From the NCBI GenBank assembly GCA_001898505.1, contig MKTZ01000014.1:186001-250000 (forward strand): a stretch of 64,000 nucleotides of DNA, written 5' to 3'. A program made the translations under genes and the position numbers. The notes under the pieces are model-generated. The model had not been told where the DNA came from, made no database searches, and saw only the letters and a list, made by a program, of their open reading frames with translations. This stretch comes from Sphingobacteriales bacterium 50-39 (GTDB lineage: Bacteria > Bacteroidota > Bacteroidia > Chitinophagales > Chitinophagaceae). This document shows positions 52,715 to 62,170 of the stretch, piece by piece. How positions within the stretch are numbered: the first letter of the stretch is position 1; each line of letters starts with the position of its first letter.

Positions 52715-53928
52715 TGCTATTGCTGTCCCTTTCCAACCTGGGGTTTGGCAGGGTGTTAAAAGTCAGCCCTTCCGGTCCGCTGACCTCAGTCGCCGATGCA
52801 GTAAGACGTGCTGCGGCGGGGGATACCGTGCTCGTCTATCCGGGTGTATATTATGAAAAAGGGCTGGTCATCGACAAACCCATTCACTTGAAAGGTATCG
52901 GTCAACCTGCGTTGGATGGGGAGCATCGCTATGAAGTCGTGACGATACGGTCCGGTGGAGTGACGATGGAGGGTTTCGTGGTACGGCATTCCGGGTATTC
53001 CGACTGGAATGACCTGGCGGGTATCCGGCTCGCGGCGGTGCGGCATGTAGTCATAAAGAATAACCAGCTGGACGACACCTTTTTTGGCCTGTACTGTCAA
53101 AACTCGGACAGCTGTGTATTGGAGAACAATACCCTTCATTCCAGGTCCGACAGCGCAAGGCTGGCCGGGAATGGCATACATTGCTGGCATTGCAACGGGA
53201 TGCAGCTCTTGAATAATACCATAACCCGTCACCGGGATGGTATCTATTTCGAGTTTGTTACCAATTCGCTGATACAGGGCAACCGGAGCTTTTATAATAT
53301 GCGGTATGGTCTGCATTTTATGTTTTCCCACAATGATGTTTACGACGGCAATCGCTTCGAGCATAACGAAGCCGGGGTGTCCGTCATGTTCTCCCATGGG
53401 GTAAATATGAAGCACAATTTATTTGCCGACAACCAGGGTGGGGGCGCTTATGGTATTTTGTTGAAAGAGATCACCGACAGCAGGATAGAGTTGAGCCGCT
53501 TCGTGCACAATACCGTGGCTATCTATATGGAGGGTACGACAAGGGTTCAGGTGTCTCAAAATGTTTTCAGGGACAACGGCTGGGCCCTGAAAGTACAGGC
53601 CAGCTGCTCGGACGATACCATTACAAAGAATAACTTTTTGGGCAACACGTTTGACATAGCCACCAACGGGTCACTGGTGCTGAACAATTTCGACCGGAAT
53701 TATTGGGACAAATATGATGGATATGACCTTAACCGGGACGGCTATGGGGATGTGCCATATCATCCCGTCAGCTTGTATGCCATGGTTGCGGAAAAGAATC
53801 CTTCCGTAATGATGTTATTTCACAGTTTTATCGTGAGCCTGCTGGACAGAACGGAAAAGGTGATGCCAAGCATTACTCCGGCCGATCTGGTAGATCACAT
53901 TCCCTTCATGAAACCAATCACGTTATGA
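52693..53928 (+). CDS. nosD: NosD periplasmic copper-site assembly protein
   Basis: 411 residues: signal peptide (about 1-19), then a right-handed beta helix of repeated N-N-x-hydrophobic turns (IKNNQLDDTFFGLYCQNSDS, LLNNTITRHRDGIYFEF, FSHNDVYDGNRFEHNEAGV). With NosF and NosY it helps load copper/sulfide into the CuZ site. It overlaps nosL by 22 and nosF by 4 bases, so the block is translationally coupled. Confidence 0.95.
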   Translation: MERLISLMLLLSLSNLGFGRVLKVSPSGPLTSVADAVRRAAAGDTVLVYPGVYYEKGLVIDKPIHLKGIGQPALDGEHRYEVVTIRSGGVTMEGFVVRHSGYSDWNDLAGIRLAAVRHVVIKNNQLDDTFFGLYCQNSDSCVLENNTLHSRSDSARLAGNGIHCWHCNGMQLLNNTITRHRDGIYFEFVTNSLIQGNRSFYNMRYGLHFMFSHNDVYDGNRFEHNEAGVSVMFSHGVNMKHNLFADNQGGGAYGILLKEITDSRIELSRFVHNTVAIYMEGTTRVQVSQNVFRDNGWALKVQASCSDDTITKNNFLGNTFDIATNGSLVLNNFDRNYWDKYDGYDLNRDGYGDVPYHPVSLYAMVAEKNPSVMMLFHSFIVSLLDRTEKVMPSITPADLVDHIPFMKPITL

Positions 53929-54638
53929 TCGATCTTTCACATATAGCCAAGCGTTACGGACGCCTGCAGGTACTGGATGATGTGAGTCTGAGCCTACCGA
54001 TGGGTAAAAGCATTGCGCTGATCGGACCCAATGGGAGTGGAAAGACTACCCTTATCAAATGCCTGTTGGGAATGGTCGTGCCTGATAAGGGAAGCATATC
54101 TTTTAAAGGCCGGAATATTCTGGGCGACTGGTCTTACCGGGCTGACATCGGGTATATGCCCCAGATAGGACGTTACCCCGACAATATGACCATTGCCCAG
54201 GTATTTGGGATGATGAAGGATATTCGATGCCTCCCCGGGAAAGATCTCGACGAGGACCTTGTAAACGCTTTCCAGCTGCCCCTGATATATGACAAAAGAA
54301 TGCGCACCCTCTCGGGCGGCACCCGGCAGAAGGTCAGCGCCTGTCTGGCTTTTCTTTTTAATCCCTCCGTCATCGTGCTGGACGAACCTACCGCCGGACT
54401 CGATCCGGTGGCCGCGGGTATACTGACAAAAAAGATATTGGAGGAGACGAATAAAGGGAAGCTGGTGCTGATCACCTCGCATATCCTTTCCGAGCTCGAC
54501 GACCTGGTGGATGAGGTGGTTTATTTGCAGGATGGCCGGGTAAGGTTCCATAAGAGTCTTCCGCAACTGCGGGTGGACACCGGAGAACAAAAATTAGTGA
54601 GGGCTATTGCCCGGGTCATGGAAAACGCAACGATATGA
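53925..54638 (+). CDS. nosF: NosF ABC ATPase
   Basis: 237 residues with Walker A GPNGSGKTT, a variant signature LSGGTRQKV, and Walker B VIVLDEPTAGLD. It powers the NosDFY complex that matures nitrous-oxide reductase. It overlaps nosD and nosY by 4 bases each. Confidence 0.96.
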   Translation: MIDLSHIAKRYGRLQVLDDVSLSLPMGKSIALIGPNGSGKTTLIKCLLGMVVPDKGSISFKGRNILGDWSYRADIGYMPQIGRYPDNMTIAQVFGMMKDIRCLPGKDLDEDLVNAFQLPLIYDKRMRTLSGGTRQKVSACLAFLFNPSVIVLDEPTAGLDPVAAGILTKKILEETNKGKLVLITSHILSELDDLVDEVVYLQDGRVRFHKSLPQLRVDTGEQKLVRAIARVMENATI

Positions 54639-55402
54639 ATAAGATCATTAAATACGTAGTGCTGGATATTCTCCGAAATAAGATCCTGGTGAGCTATACA
54701 GTGTTGCTGTTTGCCATCACCATGACGATGCTGTTCCTCCAGGACAATCAGACAAAGTCCCTGTTAAGCCTGCTCAATATCGTACTGATCGTGCTGCCTC
54801 TGGTGAGTATCATCTTTTCTACCATCTACTATTATAATTCCATCGAATTTATCGAGCTGCTGGTCTGTCAGCCTATACGGCGATCGAGGATACTGCTGAG
54901 CATTTATGCCGGGCTGGCCTTGTCTTTGCTGATCGCATTTGGAATAGGGGTTGGGCTGCCGCTGCTGATCATGGATCATAGTCTCACGAGTGTGTTGCTG
55001 GTCCTGATAGGGGCGCTGCTGACTATTATTTTTTCTGCGCTGGCGATACTGGGGTCCGTATTCATGCGGGATAAGGCAAGGGGCATTGGGGTGGCCATCC
55101 TCGCCTGGTTCTATTTTTCGTTATTGTATGATGGATTGGTGCTGTTCCTCCTGTTCCAGTTCAGCGATTATCCCCTGGAAAAGCCATCCATTGTTTTGGG
55201 TTCGCTTAACCCGATAGACCTGGGTCGCATCATCCTGCTCCTGCGCCTGGATAGCTCTGCCATGATGGGATATACTGGAGCCGTCTTCAAATCATTTTTT
55301 GGAAGCGCCGGTGGAATATTGCTGGGCTTTGGCATTCTGACCCTGTGGATGGTATTACCTTTGTGGGGAGCCGTACGAAGATTTAATCACAAGGACCTTT
55401 AG
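54635..55402 (+). CDS. nosY: NosY ABC membrane subunit
   Basis: 255 residues with six membrane helices (about 12-30, 47-70, 89-110, 118-140, 150-175, 225-250). It matches the NosY permease that pairs with NosF and docks NosD. The start overlaps nosF by 4 bases, and the receptor gene follows 13 bp later. Confidence 0.94.
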   Translation: MNKIIKYVVLDILRNKILVSYTVLLFAITMTMLFLQDNQTKSLLSLLNIVLIVLPLVSIIFSTIYYYNSIEFIELLVCQPIRRSRILLSIYAGLALSLLIAFGIGVGLPLLIMDHSLTSVLLVLIGALLTIIFSALAILGSVFMRDKARGIGVAILAWFYFSLLYDGLVLFLLFQFSDYPLEKPSIVLGSLNPIDLGRIILLLRLDSSAMMGYTGAVFKSFFGSAGGILLGFGILTLWMVLPLWGAVRRFNHKDL

Positions 55403-55415
55403 CGTATTTCGTGCA

Positions 55416-57683
55416 ATGAGAAATTATCTGATAATATTGATGCTGTCCGCAGTGTCCTTTCAGCTGCATGCGCAGACCTTCATACAAGGAAAGGTTACGG
55501 ACCGCCAGACACATGAGCCACTGGAAAATGCGGTGATCCGTCAGGGGCGGGAGAAGAGCGTACTTACCGACGCGCAAGGTAATTTCAGGCTGTCAGTGAG
55601 ACATCCGGAGGATTCGCTGCTGATATCTTATGTAGGATATAAGCCCTTGTGTATATGTGCCGCGCAATGCTGTGATGACACGGCTTGTTGCACAAATGGC
55701 GTCTGCCGGCGGGGTATTGATCTGCAATTGGAGCGTCAGGATATAGACCTGAGGACCGTGACGATCGTACCCGCGCCCCATGCTTCGTTCCATACCATCA
55801 GCCAGATCGATCTGCGGCTGAGGCCCGTGAATTCCGCACAGGATTTGATGCGCCTGGTCCCCGGATTGTTCCTTGGTCAGCACCAGGGCGGTGGTCTGGC
55901 AGAGCATATTTTTTATCGTGGATTTGACGCCGACCATGGCACGGATGTGAATGTATCCGTGGATGGTGTGCCTGTGAACCTGGTGTCCCATATCCATGGA
56001 CAGGGTTTTGCCGACCTGCATTTCCTGATCCCTGAGCTGGTAACGCATTATGATTATGGGAAGGGACCTTATTATGCCGAATATGGCGATTTTACGACGG
56101 CCGGGTATGTTGCCTTCCGCACAGCCGATGTGCTGGACAGGAGTGAAGTAAAGGTCGAAGGTGGACAGTTCAATAGCGGCCGGGTGATGGCGAAATTGGA
56201 TCTATTGAATGCCGAAGCATTGCGGCGGGGACAAAGCGCTTACCTGGCGGGGGAAGCAGCGTATACCGATGGCCCGTTTGACAGGGCGCAGCATTTACGG
56301 AGACTGAATTTATTTGGAAAGTATAATACAAGCATCGCCCGCACCAAATTGACCGTAACATTGTCTGCCTTTGAGAGCGGCTGGCGTTCATCGGGGGAGA
56401 TACCGCAACGGGCAGTGGGGAAAGGGATGATCGGACAGTTCGGATATATCGATAGCGCGCAGGGCGGCACTACAGGTCGGGTGACAGCCATTCTAAAGGC
56501 CAGGACAGACCTGACCCGCGGCTGGCTCTTCGAGAACCAGGCCTACTATATGCATTATTATTTTACGCTGCATTATGATCCGACCTTTTTTGCGGACGAC
56601 AGTGTTCATGGCGATCAGCTGCGGCAGCAGGAGAGGCGGGATATTGCGGGTTACAACGGCAGGCTGAGCAAACATATTTATTTCGATGGCGGGGGCGACC
56701 TGCAGACAGCCATCGGCCTTGGCGCACAGGCAAACTGGATCGGTCTTAGCACGTTGGAGCATACCGTGGACCAGCATGTCGTTCTTGACACCCTGCAAGC
56801 CGGGCTTCCAAGGGAATATGCCATGAATGGATATGTCGATGAAAATTTTCATTGGGGTAAGTGGCTGGTCAATGGCGGGCTGCGACTGGACTGGACGGGA
56901 TTCCGGTATCTGGACTATATAAATCCACCGGCTGCCGGGCGGGCAAAACTGATCGCCAGTCCCAAACTGAATATTTCTTATACCTGTAATAATAACCTTC
57001 AATTCTATCTGAAGCTGGGCAAAGGATATCACTCCAATGACGCCCGGGTCGTGATCGTACAGCGGGGGCTGGATGTGTTGCCTGCTGCTTATGGCGCAGA
57101 TCTTGGGGTGAACTGGAAACCCGTGCCGGGATTGATCGTCAATGCGGCTGCGTGGACCTTGTCCCTGCAGCAGGAGTTCATCTACAATGCGGATGACGGC
57201 ACCATGAGCCCGGGCGGCAGGACCTTACGCAGGGGAGTCGATCTTTCATTGCGGTACCAGCTGACCCCGTGGCTTTTTGGCAATATCGATATAAATTACT
57301 GCCGTGCCAGGGACTTGCAGGCCGCCAAGGGAGAGGATTATTTACCACTGGCAGTGCCTTTCAGCAGCACCGGTGGTGTAGAGCTGAAATTTCGCAATGG
57401 CTGGAATGGCGCGCTTAGTTACAGATACATGATAGACCGGCCCGCCAATGCGGACAACTCGCTGGTCGCGAGGGGCTATTTCGTAACAGATCTTACGGCA
57501 AATTACACCCGGCGGAAATGGGAGGCCGGCGTGGAAGTGCAGAATCTGCTGAATACCACCTGGCGGGAGGCACAGTTCGAGACCGTATCCCGTATGCGTG
57601 GTGAAGCTGCTCCCGTGGACGATATCAGTTTTACGCCGGGGACACCTTTTTTTGCAAAGCTCAAATTCGGAATATTTTTTTAG
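55416..57683 (+). CDS. TonB-dependent receptor with cysteine-rich insert, nos-linked
   Basis: 755 residues. Signal peptide (to QLHAQ, residue 20), carboxypeptidase-like regulatory domain (21-75), then a cysteine-rich stretch with Cys79, 81, 85, 86, 91, 92 and 97 (CICAAQCCDDTACCTNGVC), the plug (about 105-240) and the barrel, ending FFAKLKFGIFF. It lies 13 bp after nosY, so it is in the nos operon. By analogy with NosA/OprC, the outer-membrane copper channel of Pseudomonas, it likely imports copper for NosZ. The seven cysteines may capture Cu(I) before the plug; that is inference. Confidence 0.87.
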   Translation: MRNYLIILMLSAVSFQLHAQTFIQGKVTDRQTHEPLENAVIRQGREKSVLTDAQGNFRLSVRHPEDSLLISYVGYKPLCICAAQCCDDTACCTNGVCRRGIDLQLERQDIDLRTVTIVPAPHASFHTISQIDLRLRPVNSAQDLMRLVPGLFLGQHQGGGLAEHIFYRGFDADHGTDVNVSVDGVPVNLVSHIHGQGFADLHFLIPELVTHYDYGKGPYYAEYGDFTTAGYVAFRTADVLDRSEVKVEGGQFNSGRVMAKLDLLNAEALRRGQSAYLAGEAAYTDGPFDRAQHLRRLNLFGKYNTSIARTKLTVTLSAFESGWRSSGEIPQRAVGKGMIGQFGYIDSAQGGTTGRVTAILKARTDLTRGWLFENQAYYMHYYFTLHYDPTFFADDSVHGDQLRQQERRDIAGYNGRLSKHIYFDGGGDLQTAIGLGAQANWIGLSTLEHTVDQHVVLDTLQAGLPREYAMNGYVDENFHWGKWLVNGGLRLDWTGFRYLDYINPPAAGRAKLIASPKLNISYTCNNNLQFYLKLGKGYHSNDARVVIVQRGLDVLPAAYGADLGVNWKPVPGLIVNAAAWTLSLQQEFIYNADDGTMSPGGRTLRRGVDLSLRYQLTPWLFGNIDINYCRARDLQAAKGEDYLPLAVPFSSTGGVELKFRNGWNGALSYRYMIDRPANADNSLVARGYFVTDLTANYTRRKWEAGVEVQNLLNTTWREAQFETVSRMRGEAAPVDDISFTPGTPFFAKLKFGIFF

Positions 57684-57702
57684 ATTGGCGACCGGCACAG
57701 CG

Positions 57703-57710
57703 TAACTTTG
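57703..57710 (+). promoter_or_regulatory. -7 element of glutathione peroxidase gene
   Basis: TAACTTTG is a perfect TAnnTTTG element and is followed by only four bases before the ATG at 57715, predicting a leaderless transcript. There are no phased dyads upstream, so the gene is outside the regulon. Confidence 0.6.
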
Positions 57711-57714
57711 CCCC

Positions 57715-58194
57715 ATGGTAAGCGAATTCTATCAGCTCTCCGCCAACAATCCGCAGGGGCAGTCCGTGGATATGGCAGCATTCGAAGGTAAGGTAGTTCT
57801 TGTGGTGAACACGGCCACCCAGTGCGGTCTTACACCTCAGTTCGAGGGGTTGGAGAAATTATACCAGGATTATAAGGGGAAAGGATTCGTCATACTAGGT
57901 TTTCCATGCAATCAATTTGGTGAGCAGGAGCCGTTGGGCAATGATGTCATGGAGGAGACCTGCAAGATCAATCATGGGGTCACTTTCCCGCTGTTTGAGA
58001 AAATAGAGGTTAATGGGCCCCATACCCATCCGGTGTTCAAGTATCTCAAGTCGAGGTTGAGTGGATTTTTGGGACGGCGTATAAAATGGAATTTTACCAA
58101 GTTCCTTCTGGATAAGAACGGCAAGCCTGTGAAAAGGTTTGCACCTGTCACAAAGCCTGCCGATATAGAGGTGCATATCAAAGCGTTGCTGTAA
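57715..58194 (+). CDS. Glutathione peroxidase family protein
   Basis: 159 residues with the active-site Cys37 in NTATQCGLT, the Gln in GFPCNQFG, and Trp in KWNFTKFLLD: the Cys-Gln-Trp triad of GPx/BtuE-type peroxidases. It is cysteine- rather than selenocysteine-based and probably uses thioredoxin. Cytoplasmic, with no signal peptide. The peroxide substrate range is unknown. Confidence 0.95.
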   Translation: MVSEFYQLSANNPQGQSVDMAAFEGKVVLVVNTATQCGLTPQFEGLEKLYQDYKGKGFVILGFPCNQFGEQEPLGNDVMEETCKINHGVTFPLFEKIEVNGPHTHPVFKYLKSRLSGFLGRRIKWNFTKFLLDKNGKPVKRFAPVTKPADIEVHIKALL

Positions 58195-58201
58195 AAACTT
58201 T

Positions 58202-59062
58202 TTATTCCACCCTCTTCATCTGTTCCGGCGTCAGCGAGATATTTCCCGCTTGGACATTTTCTTCCAGGTGCGCCACGCTGGATGTGCCGGGTATCAGCAG
58301 AATATTTGGCGAGTGATGCAGCAGCCAGGACAATGCTACCTGATGAGTGGTGGCGCCTATCTCTGCGGCCAGTTTTTCCACTTTTTGCATGGAGTCGACA
58401 TTACCCGCATTCAGGGGGAACCAGGGGATAAAGGCCTTGCCCGTATCTTCACAGTACTTTAATACAGACTCCCATTTACGGTTGTCCACGCTGTATATAT
58501 TCTGTACGGATACTACCTCGAAATATTCCTCCGCCTTTTTTATTTCTTCCACGCTGACCTCTGAAAGACCGATGTGTTTAACCAGTCCTTCTTCCTGCAC
58601 ACCCTGCAGGAACTCAAATGTCTTTTCCGCGGGGACCTTGGGATCGATGCGATGGAGCTGGTAGAGGTCGATGCGGTCAAGCTTGAGCCGATCGAGGCTG
58701 CCTTCCAGGGCGTTCTTCAGGTGTTCGGGCGAAGAGTCCACGGGCCACTGATCGGGGCCTGTGCGCAGCAGACCGCCTTTGGTGGCGATGACCAGACCGG
58801 GAGGGTAGGGATATAAGGCTTCTGCGATCAGCTCTTCGGAAACATGCGGGCCATAGCTGTCGGCCGTATCGATAAAGTTGACGCCCAGCTCTATGGCTCT
58901 TTTCAATACCCGTATGGCTTCAGCCTTGTCCCTGGGGGGACCCCAGATACCCTTGCCGGTGATGCGCATGGCTCCGTATCCCATACGATGTACCGTAAGA
59001 TCGCCTCCGATAGTGAACTCTTTTTTGATGGACGGAATGGTTTGCGTACTCGTATTGTAATG
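58202..59062 (-). CDS. Aldo/keto reductase, start codon unclear
   Basis: From the first ATG (58984) the protein has 260 residues and begins MGYGAMRITGKGIWGPP, but the open frame continues upstream to 59062 with QTIPSIKKEFTIGGDLTVHR. This is clearly the N-terminal hairpin of the family; no ATG, GTG or TTG occurs in that extension. Either a rare start (ATA or ATT) is used, the gene has lost its start, or translation begins late. The barrel has FIDTADSYGP (catalytic Asp/Tyr), VIATKGG (Lys) and YQLHRID (His). It reduces aldehydes or ketones with NADPH. It diverges from the S9 peptidase gene. Confidence 0.85.
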   Translation of the reverse strand, partial: HYNTSTQTIPSIKKEFTIGGDLTVHRMGYGAMRITGKGIWGPPRDKAEAIRVLKRAIELGVNFIDTADSYGPHVSEELIAEALYPYPPGLVIATKGGLLRTGPDQWPVDSSPEHLKNALEGSLDRLKLDRIDLYQLHRIDPKVPAEKTFEFLQGVQEEGLVKHIGLSEVSVEEIKKAEEYFEVVSVQNIYSVDNRKWESVLKYCEDTGKAFIPWFPLNAGNVDSMQKVEKLAAEIGATTHQVALSWLLHHSPNILLIPGTSSVAHLEENVQAGNISLTPEQMKRVE

Positions 59063-59128
59063 TATTTAGTTAAATTCGTCTCGATGCCGGACATTATTAA
59101 CATGACCCCATATAAAAATGTTTACTGC

Positions 59129-62110
59129 ATGAGAAAAGCCATCGGCCTGATCCTTCTTACTTTTATTTTTCTTAGTGCCCATTCTCAGAAGCCTGCCCTT
59201 GACCATTCTGTCTATGACGGGTGGGAAAGTATTGGCGAAAAAGCTTTCTCTCCCGACGGTAAATACCTGATCTATACTGTCGTGCCGCAGGAGGGGGATG
59301 GACGGCTGGTGATCCGTAGTACGGAGGGTAGCTATGCAAAAGAAATACCCCGGGGTACGATGGCTTCCATTACGCCCAACAGCCGCTGGGTCGTTCTGCA
59401 TATAAAGCCTTTTTTTAAGGACACCCGGGAAGCCCGTATAAAAAAGAAGACGCCGGACCAGATGCCAAAGGATACGCTGGCCTGGCTGGAGCTGGGTAAG
59501 GACAGCCTTGTAAAGATACCACGTGTACAGTCCTATAAAATCCCGGAGAAGGAGGGTAGCTGGCTGGCTTATCTGCAGGAAAAGGCTTTGCCCGGAGGCA
59601 AGTCCGACAGCGCTCATGGCCGGTCCGACAGCGCCCGTGTTCCCGATAGCCTTACCCGTATACGTCAATTGACGGCCCGGGCGGACAGTCTGGCAAGGAT
59701 TGCAGACAGCCTGCGGGGAAAGATACACGAGATAGAGGTGAAAGGATTTTCAGCGCTGGGTCCGGGGAGTATGGCGGGAGGGAGCAACAAGGGCAAGAGC
59801 GGGGAGACCATCGAAGAAGGCGCCGTTCTTGTACTTCGGGACCTCAACACCGGAAAGGAAAAGAAGTTCAATCTTGTAAGTGAGTATTTCTTTTCAAAGA
59901 ACGGCCGGACGCTGGTCGTAGAGACCACCCGCAAGAACAGCGATTCGCTGGTAAAGGCGCTGGTGCTTTGGGTGCGCACCGGAGAGGATAAGGTCGACAC
60001 CGTGATGAAGGGCTTCAACGACGCCAAAAATTATGCCCTGGATGAGCAGGGTAGTCAGCTGGCATTTGTGGCCGAAAGAGACAGCGTGGCCAAGGCGCTG
60101 GTAAAATACTACCGGCTCTGGTATTATACGCCCGGAATGGATAGCGCGACGATACGTGCGGACCACTCCGCTCTTTCAGGGCATCTCACCATCAGCTCCG
60201 ACTATGTAAATAATTTCAGCAAGGATGGCAGCCGCCTGTATCTGGGACTGGCGCCCATACGCCCTCCCAGGGATACGAACCGGGTGGATTTCGAGACGGC
60301 CAGGCTGGATATATGGAATTACCAGGACGACTATCTCTCCCCTCAGCAGCTGACGCAGCTGAGCAATGAATTGAAACGAAGCTATCTGGCCTGTATCGGG
60401 CGCACGGATGGCAAGCTGGTGGTGCTGGGAGATGAGAATTGCGAGAACGTCGTCCCCGGCGGAGAGGGCAATGGACCCTATGCCCTGGGCAGCAGCAGTA
60501 AAGGGTATCGCATACAGCAGCAATGGGAGGAGAGCGGATTGCAAAAACTCTATCTCATCGACATGCGGGATGGTTCCCGCAAGCTGGTGCAGGATAAGGT
60601 GCGCGAAGGAGGGACCCTGTCGCCGGACGAAAAATATATACTGTGGTATGACTGGCATCAGCGGAACTGGTTTACGTATGCCATTAGTGATGGGAAGGTG
60701 GTGAATATTACTGCCGGCGTCCATTATCCTTTGTACGACGAAGAGGACGATCATCCCGACGATCCGCCGCCGCATGGTATCATGAGCTGGCACGAGGGGG
60801 ATCAGTGGGTATATGTTTATGATAGGTATGATATCTGGAAGTGCGATCCTACCGGGCGGGCGGCGCCTGTCAATATGACCCGTGGGATGGGACGAGCGGA
60901 ACACAAGACCATTCGTTATGCGCGGTTGGACAGGGAAGAGCGGTTCATCAGGGATGGACAAACAGCATTGTTGTTCAATTTTGACAGGAAGAACATGACC
61001 AGCGGCGCACAGCTGTATAAATGGGGGAGTGATTATAATGGGATTGCAAATACCTACCCCATCAGTTTTAATGGGTTTTTCAAGGCAAAGGATAATTGGC
61101 GGTTGGGCTATCTGAAAGGCAGCTATGACAAATCCTATGATATATATGTGCTGCCCAAAGTAGATACCGCGGGAATGGCAGACCTGGTGGGAGGGAATGT
61201 CCCGGCCTATAGTCATATCAACCCCCAGCAGTCTAAATACAATTGGTTCACGGTGGAGCTGCATCATTGGAAGATGCTGGACGGCAAGCCCACCGATGGA
61301 CTTTTGTACAAACCGGAGAATTTCGACAGCACGAAGAAGTACCCCATCATCTTTTATTTTTATGAGCGGGATGCCGAGACGATGTACAATTATATCACAC
61401 CCCAGCCGGTGCGGGCATCCATCAATATACCATACTTTACCAGCAATGGGTATCTTGTTTTCGATCCCAATATCTGGTATAAGACTGGTCAGCCCGGAGA
61501 GGACGCCTACAATTCCATCATGTCCGCCGTGCGGTATCTGGCGTCCCGGTACAAATGGATAGATACGACGAAGATGGCATTGCAGGGGCATTCATGGGGT
61601 GGTTATCAGACCGCCTATATGGTGACCCGCACGAATAAGTTTGCGGCTGCGGAGGCAGGCGCGCCTGTGGCCAATATGACCAGCGCATACGGTGGTATCC
61701 GCTGGGGCACCGGTATCAGCCGTCAGTTCCAGTATGAGAAGAGCCAGAGCCGGCTCGGCGCCACCCTTTGGCAGCGGCCCGATCTTTATTTGAAGAACTC
61801 GCCTCTTTTCAGAGCCGACAAGGTGACGACGCCATTGCTGATGATGCACAACGATGCGGATGGGGCCGTACCCTGGTACCAGGGGATCGAATTCTTTTCC
61901 GCCTTGCGGAGGCTGGGTAAGAAGGTGTGGCTGATCCAGTACAACGGGGAGGATCACGGGCTAACGGAAAGGCGCAATCGAAAGGACTGGTCCATACGGC
62001 TGGCGCAGTTCTTTGGATATTATTTAAAAGGCGAGCCTCCCGCACGGTGGATCAGGGAAGGGGTTCCCGCTACGCTGAAGGGCATCGACTGGGGGCTGGG
62101 TACGGACTAA
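59129..62110 (+). CDS. S9 family (prolyl oligopeptidase-like) peptidase, secreted
   Basis: 993 residues from the ATG at 59129, where a signal peptide (MRKAIGLILLTFIFLSAHSQ) starts; the frame is open further upstream without coding character. An N-terminal beta-propeller-like region (about 25-680, with WD-type segments) carries a Ser/Asp-rich insert around 150-215. The C-terminal alpha/beta-hydrolase domain has LQGHSWGGYQTAYM (Ser), MMHNDADGAVPW (Asp) and GEDHGLTERRNRKDW (His). It should cleave short peptides in the periplasm. It is larger than typical DPP/POP enzymes because of the insert. Confidence 0.93.
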   Translation: MRKAIGLILLTFIFLSAHSQKPALDHSVYDGWESIGEKAFSPDGKYLIYTVVPQEGDGRLVIRSTEGSYAKEIPRGTMASITPNSRWVVLHIKPFFKDTREARIKKKTPDQMPKDTLAWLELGKDSLVKIPRVQSYKIPEKEGSWLAYLQEKALPGGKSDSAHGRSDSARVPDSLTRIRQLTARADSLARIADSLRGKIHEIEVKGFSALGPGSMAGGSNKGKSGETIEEGAVLVLRDLNTGKEKKFNLVSEYFFSKNGRTLVVETTRKNSDSLVKALVLWVRTGEDKVDTVMKGFNDAKNYALDEQGSQLAFVAERDSVAKALVKYYRLWYYTPGMDSATIRADHSALSGHLTISSDYVNNFSKDGSRLYLGLAPIRPPRDTNRVDFETARLDIWNYQDDYLSPQQLTQLSNELKRSYLACIGRTDGKLVVLGDENCENVVPGGEGNGPYALGSSSKGYRIQQQWEESGLQKLYLIDMRDGSRKLVQDKVREGGTLSPDEKYILWYDWHQRNWFTYAISDGKVVNITAGVHYPLYDEEDDHPDDPPPHGIMSWHEGDQWVYVYDRYDIWKCDPTGRAAPVNMTRGMGRAEHKTIRYARLDREERFIRDGQTALLFNFDRKNMTSGAQLYKWGSDYNGIANTYPISFNGFFKAKDNWRLGYLKGSYDKSYDIYVLPKVDTAGMADLVGGNVPAYSHINPQQSKYNWFTVELHHWKMLDGKPTDGLLYKPENFDSTKKYPIIFYFYERDAETMYNYITPQPVRASINIPYFTSNGYLVFDPNIWYKTGQPGEDAYNSIMSAVRYLASRYKWIDTTKMALQGHSWGGYQTAYMVTRTNKFAAAEAGAPVANMTSAYGGIRWGTGISRQFQYEKSQSRLGATLWQRPDLYLKNSPLFRADKVTTPLLMMHNDADGAVPWYQGIEFFSALRRLGKKVWLIQYNGEDHGLTERRNRKDWSIRLAQFFGYYLKGEPPARWIREGVPATLKGIDWGLGTD

Positions 62111-62170
62111 AATCATTATATTCACATACGGGCACGCACACGGCCCGATATACACCAAAACCACTTTTCT

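Noticed and set aside
60176-61591. Long open frame of 471 codons antisense to the S9 peptidase
   Set aside because: It lies wholly opposite a well-supported gene, has no family signature, and is explained by codon bias of the sense gene.
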